A DNA stretch of 12,567 bases from assembly GCA_900548775.1 (NCBI GenBank), contig URLM01000053.1, forward strand, positions 1-12,567. The letters are read 5' to 3'. The first letter of the stretch is position 1, and the number at the start of each line of letters is the position of its first letter. The notes under the pieces are model-generated. The model was not told the DNA's origin, did no database searches, and was given only the letters and a program-made list of their open reading frames with translations. Of this stretch, positions 1 to 6,677 are shown in pieces. Origin of the DNA: an uncultured Olsenella sp. (GTDB lineage Bacteria > Actinomycetota > Coriobacteriia > Coriobacteriales > Atopobiaceae). The position numbers were made by a program, and so were the translations under genes.

Positions 1-39
1 CGTTTCCGCAGGTCGCGAGAAACCCTTTTCACAGATACC

Positions 40-99
40 GATAAAGAAGGGGAAGAGGTGGGTGGAGGGGGTGGGTGGGTGGAGGGAGGGAGGAAGGAG
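40..99 (-). terminator. C-rich, G-free tract after xerD; possible Rho-dependent termination zone
   Basis: Directly downstream of the xerD stop, the plus strand has 60 consecutive bases without a single C, so the minus-strand RNA has 60 nt without G and is very rich in C and U. C-rich, G-poor, unstructured RNA is what Rho loading (rut) sites look like, and no intrinsic hairpin-plus-U terminator is visible here. On the plus strand the same tract carries six runs of three or more G between 60 and 90, with loops as short as 1 nt, so the template strand could also fold into a G-quadruplex. The termination role is inference. Confidence 0.45.
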
Positions 100-103
100 C
101 CCC

Positions 104-1015
104 TTACTCGCGCACGTAGGCGCGGGGATGCGCCGCCAGGTAGACGCCGCGCACGTGCGTGCGGTCGACGTGCGTGTACAGCTGGGTGGTCGAGATGTCG
201 GCGTGGCCGAGAAGCTCCTGGACAACGCGAAGGTCGGCACCGCCCTCAAGCAGGTGCGTCGCAAAGCTGTGCCGCAGCGTGTGCGGATGCAGCCCCTGCA
301 CCCCCACCACGCGCCCGGCGCGCTCCACGATCGCATGGACGGACTGCCGCGAGATTCGCCCGCCGCGCTGGTTGAGAAAGACCGCCTGCGTGGGCGTGCG
401 GCCAACAAGTCCCGGCCGCCACAGATCGAGGTACTCCCCCATCACGCGCGCCGCCGACCCCATGATGGGCACCACGCGCTCCTTCGACCCCTTGCCAAAG
501 ACGCGCACGACCTCCTCGTCCAGGCGCACGTCGCGCAGGTCGAGCCCGCAGAGCTCCGAGACGCGCAGGCCGCAGCCGTAGAGCGTCTCCAGGATGGCGC
601 GGTCACGCTGGCCCGCCGCGGTCTTGGGAAACGGCTGGTCGAGAAGGGCCTCGGCCTGCTCAACGCTTAGGACGTCGGGCAGGCGCGCGGGCTTGGCCGG
701 AAGCGGGAGGTCCGCCGTGGGGAAGTTCTCGCAGATCTCGTCCGCCACCATGAAGCGGTGGAAGCCCTTGATGGAGGAAACCGCGCGCTCGACGGAGGCG
801 GGGGCAAGCCCCACATCCACCAGCTCCGCGACGTGCGCCTCTATCGCCTGGCGTGTCACGTCATCAGGGCTGGTGATGCCCGCGTCCGAAAGCGCCGAGA
901 GATAACGAGAAAGGTCGCGGCCATAGGCCGCGACCGTATTGGGTGAAGCGTTCCTCTCGATGGAGAGGTAGTTGAGGTACTCGCGCAGCGCGCGCGAGAG
1001 GTCCATCGTGGTCAT
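104..1015 (-). CDS. xerD: Site-specific tyrosine recombinase XerD
   Basis: A 303-residue tyrosine recombinase of the Xer type, which resolves chromosome dimers at dif together with a partner Xer protein. The N-terminal SAM-like DNA-binding domain covers about residues 5-90 and the catalytic domain about 110-290. All catalytic residues are visible: R151 (in GCGLRVSEL), K175 (GKGSKERVVP), H245 and R248 (HPHTLRHSFATHLL), H271 (LLGHADISTTQLYTHV) and the nucleophile Y280. Length and the HPRA near the C-terminus favour XerD over XerC. It starts 22 nt after the pyrG stop with no convincing Shine-Dalgarno; a second ATG three codons on is an alternative start. It is probably co-transcribed with pyrG, an arrangement like the pyrG...xerD neighbourhood of Actinomycetota, here without the intervening Nudix gene known from mycobacteria. 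Confidence 0.93.
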   Translation of the reverse strand: MTTMDLSRALREYLNYLSIERNASPNTVAAYGRDLSRYLSALSDAGITSPDDVTRQAIEAHVAELVDVGLAPASVERAVSSIKGFHRFMVADEICENFPTADLPLPAKPARLPDVLSVEQAEALLDQPFPKTAAGQRDRAILETLYGCGLRVSELCGLDLRDVRLDEEVVRVFGKGSKERVVPIMGSAARVMGEYLDLWRPGLVGRTPTQAVFLNQRGGRISRQSVHAIVERAGRVVGVQGLHPHTLRHSFATHLLEGGADLRVVQELLGHADISTTQLYTHVDRTHVRGVYLAAHPRAYVRE

Positions 1016-1037
1016 GAGCCCGGCAGAGCGACAGTCG

Positions 1038-2684
1038 CTACCTGGGGTTCACGTCGTGACGTTCGACGCCCTCGTGGTGGGCGATGGCCGCACGGACGAA
1101 CTCGCGGAAGAGCGGCGCGGGCGTGGTGGGACGGCTCTTGAACTCGGGGTGGGCCTGGGACGCCACGAACCAGGGATGCATGGACTCGGGAAGCTCGACC
1201 ATCTCGACCAGGCGGTTGTCGGGCGAGAGGCCCGAGATGACCATGCCGGCGTCGGTGAGCTGCTTGCGGTAGGCGTTGTTGACCTCGTAGCGGTGACGGT
1301 GACGCTCGTAGATGAGCTCCTCGCCGTAAGCCTCGGAGGCAAGCGTGCCGGGGACAACCTTGCAGGGGTAGGCGCCCAGGCGCATGGTGCCGCCCTTGTC
1401 GGTGACGTCCTCCTGGTCGGGCATGAGGTCGATGACGGGATAGGTGCACTCGGGCTCGAACTCGCTGGACATGGCGCCGGGAAGCCCCGCCACGTTGCGG
1501 GCAAACTCGCACACAGCCATCTGCAGGCCCAAGCACACGCCGAGGTACGGCACCTTGTTCACGCGAGCGCGGTTGGCCGAGAGAATCTTGCCCTCGGTGC
1601 CGCGAAGGCCAAAGCCGCCGGGGACGAGGATGCCATCGAAGCCGGCAAGCTCCTCGTCCACGTTCTCCTCGGTGAGCTCCTCGCCGTCGACGAGCTTGAT
1701 CTCGACGTGGCGGTCGTAGTAGACGCCAGAGTGGTGCAGGGCCTCGATGACCGAGAGGTAGGCGTCGGGCAGCTGGGTGTACTTGCCAACAACGGCGATG
1801 CGGGTCTTCTCGGGCAGGGCGTTTGCCACGTGCATGGCGTCGGTGAAGTCGTTCCAGTCGCTCATGTCGCGGTCGCGCAGCTCGAGACCGAGCTTCTGGC
1901 AGACCTTCTCGTCAAAGCCCTGCTTGGCGAGGTGCATCGGCACGTCGTAGATGGACGGGCAGTCGGAGTTCTCGAACACGCAATCCTCGTCGACGTCGCA
2001 GAAGTGGGCGATCTTGGCGCGGATGGATGCGTCGACCTCGTGGTCGGAACGGCACACGATGAAGTCGGGCTGGATGCCCATGGAGCGCAGCTCCTTGACG
2101 GAGTGCTGGGTGGGCTTGGTCTTGACCTCGTGGGCGGCGGCGATGTAGGGCACCAGGCTCACGTGAATCACGAGGGTGTTGCCGGCGCCCTTCTCCTTGC
2201 GGAACTGGCGCATGGCCTCGACGAAGGGCTGGCCCTCGATGTCGCCGATGGTACCGCCAAGCTCGGTGATCACAACGTCGGCCTGGGTCTGCTCCTCGAT
2301 GCGCAGGAAGCGGGACTTGATCTCGTTGGTGACGTGCGGGATGACCTGCACGGTACCGCCGAGGAAGTCTCCGGCGCGCTCGCGCTGGATGAGCGACTGG
2401 TAGATGAGGCCCGTGGTGAAGTTTGACTCGCGCGTGAGGTTCTCGTCGATGAAGCGCTCGTAGTGGCCGAGGTCGAGGTCGGTCTCCTTGCCGTCCTCGG
2501 TCACGAAGACCTCGCCGTGCTGGAAGGGGCTCATGGTACCCGGGTCCACGTTGAGGTACGGGTCGGCCTTCTGCATCATGACCTTGTAGCCGCGGGCCTT
2601 GAGCAGGCGTCCGAGGGATGCCGCCGTAATGCCCTTGCCGAGGGAGGATACGACACCGCCGGTCACGAAGATGTGCTTTGTCAT
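1038..2684 (-). CDS. pyrG: CTP synthase (glutamine hydrolysing)
   Basis: A 548-residue full-length CTP synthase that converts UTP, ATP and glutamine to CTP, the last step of pyrimidine nucleotide synthesis. The N-terminal amidoligase domain (about 1-270) opens with MTKHIFVTGGVVSSLGKG, including the P-loop, and has the DPYLNVDPGTM and ELGGTIGDIE segments. The C-terminal class I glutamine amidotransferase domain (about 295-535) has the oxyanion strand VPGGFGLRG, catalytic Cys384 (LGVCLGLQ), and His512/Glu514 (SQAHPEF). The ATG is preceded by GGGAAGG about 9 nt upstream, and the start agrees with the family N-terminus. xerD follows after 22 nt. I see no initial GGGC run of the kind used for CTP-sensing reiterative transcription in Firmicutes. 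Confidence 0.98.
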   Translation of the reverse strand: MTKHIFVTGGVVSSLGKGITAASLGRLLKARGYKVMMQKADPYLNVDPGTMSPFQHGEVFVTEDGKETDLDLGHYERFIDENLTRESNFTTGLIYQSLIQRERAGDFLGGTVQVIPHVTNEIKSRFLRIEEQTQADVVITELGGTIGDIEGQPFVEAMRQFRKEKGAGNTLVIHVSLVPYIAAAHEVKTKPTQHSVKELRSMGIQPDFIVCRSDHEVDASIRAKIAHFCDVDEDCVFENSDCPSIYDVPMHLAKQGFDEKVCQKLGLELRDRDMSDWNDFTDAMHVANALPEKTRIAVVGKYTQLPDAYLSVIEALHHSGVYYDRHVEIKLVDGEELTEENVDEELAGFDGILVPGGFGLRGTEGKILSANRARVNKVPYLGVCLGLQMAVCEFARNVAGLPGAMSSEFEPECTYPVIDLMPDQEDVTDKGGTMRLGAYPCKVVPGTLASEAYGEELIYERHRHRYEVNNAYRKQLTDAGMVISGLSPDNRLVEMVELPESMHPWFVASQAHPEFKSRPTTPAPLFREFVRAAIAHHEGVERHDVNPR

Positions 2685-2730
2685 GTGGGTTTGCCTTCCC
2701 GTAGTGGTTCAACCGTTTCTACGGGTCTTT

Positions 2731-2736
2731 ATTCTA
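2731..2736 (-). promoter_or_regulatory. Putative -10 element of the pyrG-xerD promoter
   Basis: On the minus strand the hexamer TAGAAT, one mismatch from TATAAT, lies about 47 nt upstream of the pyrG ATG. No good -35 box is found at 16-18 nt spacing. A small perfect inverted repeat (GTGAG-N4-CTCAC, 2756-2769) lies just upstream and could be an operator, but nothing identifies a regulator. Confidence 0.35.
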
Positions 2737-2886
2737 GCGCGAGAACCTCGTGGGCGTGAGACCGCTCACCGACTGCACATGGTTCATTGGAAAAACGCCG
2801 AGCCCGCGGACGAAGCCATCTTTTGACCGCACGCGGCACTGCTCTGCATGCGGGTTCGAAACCTTCCCCGGGGTTACCGGGAACCC

Positions 2887-3042
2887 TGTGCCCAAAATTT
2901 GCGGTTGCCGGTCAAAATTCTGGGTTCCGCTTAGTATCACCTCGCAAGTGCCATTTGTCTACCTGCGACTCCGCAAAAAGTTAGAGTCTTCGTACTCGGC
3001 GATTCGCCTAAAAACGACCGGCAACCGCAATTATTGGGCAGA
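2887..3042. repeat. 156-bp element bounded by 27-bp imperfect inverted repeats (MITE-like)
   Basis: The left arm (2887-2913) and the reverse complement of the right arm (3016-3042) agree at 24 of 27 positions, including 15 in a row: TTGCGGTTGCCGGTC at 2899-2913 against GACCGGCAACCGCAA at 3016-3030. The roughly 100 bp between the arms is AT-richer than the flanking genes and contains smaller hairpins, for example GGCGA-T-TCGCC at 2998-3008. There is no transposase frame. I cannot see a target-site duplication. The layout fits a small non-autonomous mobile element or a long-range RNA stem in the pyrG upstream region; only a genome-wide copy search would tell. Confidence 0.5.
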
Positions 3043-3096
3043 CAGCCTTCCCAAGGCGAGAAATAGAGCAATTCGGGACTCTCCTAGGCACCCATC

Positions 3097-3126
3097 GGCG
3101 CCCGGGATGTTCGCATCCCGGGCGCC
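3097..3126 (-). terminator. Perfect 13-bp GC hairpin after the asp23-to-PARG operon
   Basis: GGCGCCCGGGATG (3097-3109) pairs perfectly with CATCCCGGGCGCC (3114-3126) around a four-base loop, TTCG on the plus strand and CGAA on the minus strand. It starts 35 nt past the stop of the last gene of the minus-strand operon, where a terminator is expected. No run of U follows in the minus-strand RNA, so it is either a U-less terminator, common in GC-rich actinomycetes, or an RNA 3'-end stabiliser. An outer CCTAG/CTAGG pairing (3083-3087 with 3128-3132) could extend the structure. Confidence 0.6.
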
Positions 3127-3161
3127 ACTAGGCGTGAATCACCGTTCAGGGAATTGCCTCC

Positions 3162-4109
3162 CTATAGGTACTTGCGCCAGTCTTCCTCGTCTTCGGCGTC
3201 CGACTCCTCTGCGGCGCGCTGCGACGCGCGCTTTGCGGCAAGCTCGGCACGGCTTTGGTATGGATCCTCGTTCTTTTCGGGGAATGTCGCAAAGGCGTGC
3301 TGGAAGACCTCGAGGTTCTCGTCCGCGCGACCACGCGGCACGGGGAAGGTGACCTTGGAAGCCACATGCATGCCGGATGCCAGCTCGGCACGGAAGAGCT
3401 CCGCGACGGTTGCCGCGTCCCAACCAAACGCGCCGCAACCAAAGGCACCCAGGACAAGCTTGTCGTAGCCAAGCTGGTCGGCGATGGCCATTACGAAGGC
3501 GATGCGCTCTCGCATGGCCGTGACCAGGGCGTCGTCGGAGACGTGGTACTCCGCCCGGGCACGCACGACGTTGGGCGCCGCGCACACGATCACGTCGGAG
3601 TACGAGTGATATTTGTCGCGCTCGAAGCGCACGGCGGGAACGACAAGCGCGCGGTTGCGGTAGAGTTCACAGTTGATGTTGCGACGGCGGTTCTCGCCGT
3701 ACCAGTCGCGCTTCTGCGAGAGCACGTTGTAGAGGAACGACTCCGAGCAGAGCGCCTCCTCCTGCGCCCACGCGCCACGCTCGTAGCCGCCCCCGGGGTT
3801 CACGAACGAGGCAAAGTCGAGCGTCGCCATGTCGCAGCGGCTCGCGATACCACGGCCAAGTCGCAGGACTGCCGAGGCGCTGTCCTCCTCGACAACTTCC
3901 ACCTGGGGCACCACGCCCTCGTGGGCGGGCGCGTCCGGCATGCCAGAGACCTCGCGCGTCCCAGCAAGAGACGACGCTATCTCAGCCGAGAAGAGCTGCT
4001 CCATCTGGGCGATGTGCCTCGTGGCGATCTGGGTGCGGCTGGGCCCGCGACGCACGCCCGTCTCGCCCCTGCCGTTTCCACCGCGCTGTCCGCTTCTACC
4101 TTGTGCCAT
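3162..4109 (-). CDS. Bacterial-type poly(ADP-ribose) glycohydrolase (TIGR02452/DUF2263 family)
   Basis: A 315-residue protein of the microbial PARG family, macrodomain-fold enzymes that cleave ADP-ribose polymers or conjugates. The diagnostic PARG signature GGG-X(6-8)-QEE is intact: FVNPGGGYERGAWAQEEALC, with GGG at 106-108 and QEE at 116-118. A second conserved strand, LGAFGCGAFGWD, lies near 220-231. Residues 1-25 are Arg/Gly-rich (SGQRGGNGRGE) and the last 20 or so residues are acidic; both look like disordered additions. I chose the ATG at 4109 because GGAGGGG lies 6 nt upstream. This start sits inside the end of recN, overlapping it by 14 nt, so the two are probably translationally coupled. 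It is the last gene of the operon. The family assignment is firm. The physiological substrate (protein, DNA or free ADP-ribose chains) is not visible, and the DNA-repair link rests on the recN context. Confidence 0.88.
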   Translation of the reverse strand: MAQGRSGQRGGNGRGETGVRRGPSRTQIATRHIAQMEQLFSAEIASSLAGTREVSGMPDAPAHEGVVPQVEVVEEDSASAVLRLGRGIASRCDMATLDFASFVNPGGGYERGAWAQEEALCSESFLYNVLSQKRDWYGENRRRNINCELYRNRALVVPAVRFERDKYHSYSDVIVCAAPNVVRARAEYHVSDDALVTAMRERIAFVMAIADQLGYDKLVLGAFGCGAFGWDAATVAELFRAELASGMHVASKVTFPVPRGRADENLEVFQHAFATFPEKNEDPYQSRAELAAKRASQRAAEESDAEDEEDWRKYL

Positions 4110-5763
4110 CGGAATCCCCTCCGTAGCCGTTGTCCGCATGTTCGAGCATCTCCCGCGCGTGCGCGAGCGACGCCTCGCCCGTGTCACCCGAGAGCATGCG
4201 CGCAATCTCCTCGACGCGCTTCTCGCCTGTGACCTCGTCAATCTTGGTCTCGGGCGGCTCGCCTTTAGCCCCCGCAACCTTGTGCACCAGGTAGTGTCGG
4301 TCTGCCATCACGGCGACCTGGGCGAGGTGCGTGACAACGATGACCTGGTGCGTACGCGCGAGGTCGCGAAGCACCTGCGCCAGAGCCACGGCGGTGGCAC
4401 CGCCCACGCCGGCGTCGACCTCGTCGAAGACGAGCGTGTCGCAGCCGTCGGCGTCTCCCAGGGCAACCTTGCAGGCGAGCATGACGCGGCTTACCTCGCC
4501 GCCCGAGGCAATTCGTCGCAACGGGCGCGCCGTGAGGCCGGCCGCCGGACGGTAGAGAAACTCCACACGGCTGGGACCCATGCTCCCCCACTGGTCGCGT
4601 GGCAGGCGCGTCTGGGCAACCTCAAGCGAAGCCGAGCCCATCTCGAGACGAGCCATCTGGGCGCTGACCTCTGCCGAGAGGCGCGGGGCGCCCTTCTCGC
4701 GCACGGCGTCCAGGACGTCTGCGGCATTGGCGAGCGCGGCCTCCGCCGCGTCGAGCGCCCGCCTCGCGCGCTTCTCGGCCTCGTCGCCACCCTCGCTTGC
4801 AGCCACCACGGCAGCGGCCTTCTCGCGCCTGGCAAAGACGTCCTCCATGCGCGGGCCAAAGCTACGGCGCAGGCCCTCGAGGCGAGAAAGGCGCTGCTGC
4901 ATGCGCTCGAGGGACTCCGGGTCCCATTCGACCTCGTCGGCGTAGTCGCGCAGGCTCGACGCCACGTCCTCGATGTCGATGAGCGAGGACTCGAGCGCAT
5001 CGGCCCAGGTCCCGAGCTTGGCGTCGTAGCCCGAGGCGTCCCGCAGCGCACGTACCGCAGCAGAGAGCGCGTCCGACGCACCGTCGTCACCGGCCACCAG
5101 GCCGTGCGCGCCGGACGCCGCGGCGACGAGCGCCTCGGCGTGCTCGGCGCGAGGAAGCGCCTCCTCAAGCTCCTCGTACTCGCCCTCGCGGGGAGCCACC
5201 TCGTCGATCTTCCTGAGCGTGAACTCGGCTTCCTCGAGCTTCTCGGCGCCCGATCGCGCAAGCTCGCGCACGCGCTCGAGCTCGTCCGCCGCAGTGCGCG
5301 CCGCAGAGAGCGCTGCCTGGTAGGCGCCAAGCGCGTCTGCGGACTCCTGCTCCAGCCACGCGTCAAGGATCTCCACATGCGAGCCAACCGAAAGCAGCCG
5401 CTGGTGCTCGTGCTGTCCGCAGAGGTCGACGGTCTGTCCCACGCCCGTCGCAAGCTCGCGAACCGAGCCCATGCGTCCGTCTATCTCCACGCGACCGCGG
5501 CCGTCGGCCGAGACGCGCCTGCGCACCACGCAGCCGTCGGGGTCTCCCCCACGCTCGAAGAAGCGGCCCTCGACCTCGAGGGCGTCCGCGCCCTCGCGCA
5601 CCGAGCCGGCATCTGCCCGCTCCCCCACCAGCAGCTTGATGGCCGAGAGAAGCGCCGTCTTGCCGGCGCCCGTCTCGCCCGTGAGCACCGTGAGGCCAGC
5701 CGAAGGCTGGATGGTGACGTCGCGGATGAGGGCGACGTCTCTTGCGTGCAGCTCGTCGAGCAT
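4096..5763 (-). CDS. recN: DNA repair ATPase RecN
   Basis: A 555-residue SMC-like ATPase that acts in double-strand-break repair. Walker A is GETGAGKT at 29-36, the ABC signature is IASGGE at 418-423, and Walker B is TLVFDEVDAGVGG at 443-455; these split halves fold together as one ATPase head. The region of about 145-380 between them is Ala/Glu/Arg-rich and predicted to form the two-stranded coiled coil. Near 106-123 the family motif GVGQTVDLCGQHEHQRLL is recognisable. The ATG at 5763 overlaps the nadK stop by one base (TGATG), so I prefer it to upstream starts, and it gives the usual family length. The C-terminal tail (GYGGDSDGTR) is short and polar. The gene downstream overlaps its last codons. 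No ArgR gene sits beside it, unlike in Bacillus. Confidence 0.96.
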   Translation of the reverse strand: MLDELHARDVALIRDVTIQPSAGLTVLTGETGAGKTALLSAIKLLVGERADAGSVREGADALEVEGRFFERGGDPDGCVVRRRVSADGRGRVEIDGRMGSVRELATGVGQTVDLCGQHEHQRLLSVGSHVEILDAWLEQESADALGAYQAALSAARTAADELERVRELARSGAEKLEEAEFTLRKIDEVAPREGEYEELEEALPRAEHAEALVAAASGAHGLVAGDDGASDALSAAVRALRDASGYDAKLGTWADALESSLIDIEDVASSLRDYADEVEWDPESLERMQQRLSRLEGLRRSFGPRMEDVFARREKAAAVVAASEGGDEAEKRARRALDAAEAALANAADVLDAVREKGAPRLSAEVSAQMARLEMGSASLEVAQTRLPRDQWGSMGPSRVEFLYRPAAGLTARPLRRIASGGEVSRVMLACKVALGDADGCDTLVFDEVDAGVGGATAVALAQVLRDLARTHQVIVVTHLAQVAVMADRHYLVHKVAGAKGEPPETKIDEVTGEKRVEEIARMLSGDTGEASLAHAREMLEHADNGYGGDSDGTR

Positions 5764-6620
5764 CAGCGACCCGCCCTGCCGTAGAAGACGCGCGACACGG
5801 AGTTGTAGAAGCTCTGCGCGCTGTGGTCGAGGAGCAGAATGTCCCCCGGGCCCCGCCGCACCGTGGCGTGTACGGGCACGCCCTCCTCGCGCTGGCGCAC
5901 GTTCTGCCCATCGGCGAAGAAGTGGCACGCGACCGGCCGCTCCGGGCTCATCTCGATCTCGACCACGTCGGATGGAGCCGTGAGGAAGGCACGGGCCATG
6001 ATGGTATGCGGAGCGATGGGCACGCAGACCATGCCGGAGAACTCCGGTGTCACGATGGGGCCGCCCGCCGCGAGCGCGTAGCCCGTCGAGCCGGTTGCCG
6101 TGGAGACCACAAAGCCGTCGCCGCGCAGCGTGTCGATGTGGTTGCCCGAGACCGAGACCTCGAACTGGACCATGTCGCCCTGGCCGCCGCGAGAGACCGC
6201 GAAGTCGTTCAGGGCAAAGCTGTCAACCTGGTAGGAGCTGCCGTCCTCGCACTCGAAGTCGCTCTCGATGGAAAGCGTCGCCCTGTGGGAGACGTGCAGC
6301 TTGCCGTCAAGGGCGCTCTGCACCGTCTGGATGAGCCTGCTCGGGCCAGCCGTGGTGAGAAACCCCAGGTGACCGTAGGAGATGCCGAGCATGGGGATCT
6401 GGGAGTAGCCCACGATGCGCGCCGCGCGCAGGAGCGTGCCGTCACCGCCAAGCGAGACAACCAGCTGGCAGTCCGCGGGGTTCTCGGCGTAGTTTGGGAA
6501 GCGCTTCTTGTCATGCGCCCACACGGCCTCGACACCCTGGCCAGAGAGCCAGTGCTCGAGCGCGTGCGCGCCTTCCACGGCGTCCGGGCGCGCGTAGTTT
6601 GGGACGAGAAAGACCTTCAC
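5763..6620 (-). CDS. nadK: NAD kinase
   Basis: A 285-residue ATP/polyphosphate-dependent NAD kinase that makes NADP. The GGDGT motif (LVVSLGGDGTLL) lies at 58-62, the NE/D motif appears as ALNDF with N138 and D139, and the glycine-rich NAD-binding segment GDGFVVSTATGSTGYALAAGGP runs over about 167-188. The start is a GTG at 6620 with GGAGG five bases upstream. An in-frame ATG at 6674 would add 18 residues without family similarity and lacks a ribosome site. It follows tlyA after 57 nt, the largest gap in this operon, and its stop shares one base with the recN ATG. The tlyA-nadK-recN order is conserved in many Actinomycetota. Confidence 0.95.
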   Translation of the reverse strand: MKVFLVPNYARPDAVEGAHALEHWLSGQGVEAVWAHDKKRFPNYAENPADCQLVVSLGGDGTLLRAARIVGYSQIPMLGISYGHLGFLTTAGPSRLIQTVQSALDGKLHVSHRATLSIESDFECEDGSSYQVDSFALNDFAVSRGGQGDMVQFEVSVSGNHIDTLRGDGFVVSTATGSTGYALAAGGPIVTPEFSGMVCVPIAPHTIMARAFLTAPSDVVEIEMSPERPVACHFFADGQNVRQREEGVPVHATVRRGPGDILLLDHSAQSFYNSVSRVFYGRAGR

Positions 6621-6677
6621 GCTTACCTCCAGCCAAACAGGTGTACGGAACACGTCACTAGAGTGTACCCCCACTTG

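Larger units (their letters stand above)
2685..3161. other. Intergenic region between the PARG and pyrG genes
   Basis: This 477-bp stretch has no open frame that resembles a protein or starts with a ribosome site. From high to low coordinates it holds the GC hairpin after the PARG gene (3097-3126), an inverted-repeat-bounded element that is AT-richer than its surroundings (2887-3042), a small hairpin with five paired bases (2871-2886), and the presumed pyrG promoter. I found no tRNA or recognisable riboswitch. The sequence GGTTCGAAACC near 2853-2863 looks like a T-loop but has no matching stems. Confidence 0.7.

Noticed and set aside
972..2426. Long open frame on the plus strand opposite pyrG (484 codons)
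   Set aside because: It is a shadow of pyrG: its composition (Leu/Val/Gly/Asp/Ala repeats) is that of complemented codons, there is no ribosome site, and the opposite strand is an unmistakable CTP synthase.
2840..2875. tRNA suggested by GGTTCGAAACC
   Set aside because: The T-arm stem does not pair on either strand and no acceptor, D or anticodon arm can be drawn around it.
2734..2940. Possible 68-residue minus-strand protein upstream of pyrG
   Set aside because: No ribosome site, no family resemblance, and it runs through the presumed pyrG promoter and one arm of the inverted-repeat element.
4110..4277. N-terminal extension of the PARG gene to an ATG at 4277
   Set aside because: The extra 56 residues are an Arg/Ser/Thr-rich out-of-frame reading of recN. 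The strong ribosome site is at 4116-4122, directly before the ATG at 4109.
5915..6335. Unusual Asp in place of Glu in the NAD kinase NE motif (ALNDF)
   Set aside because: The motif is described as NE/D in the family, so this is a normal variant and not a sign of lost activity.
6621..6677. Internal promoter in the 57-nt tlyA-nadK gap (TACACT-like box)
   Set aside because: There is a single weak hexamer with no -35 partner; such matches are expected by chance.
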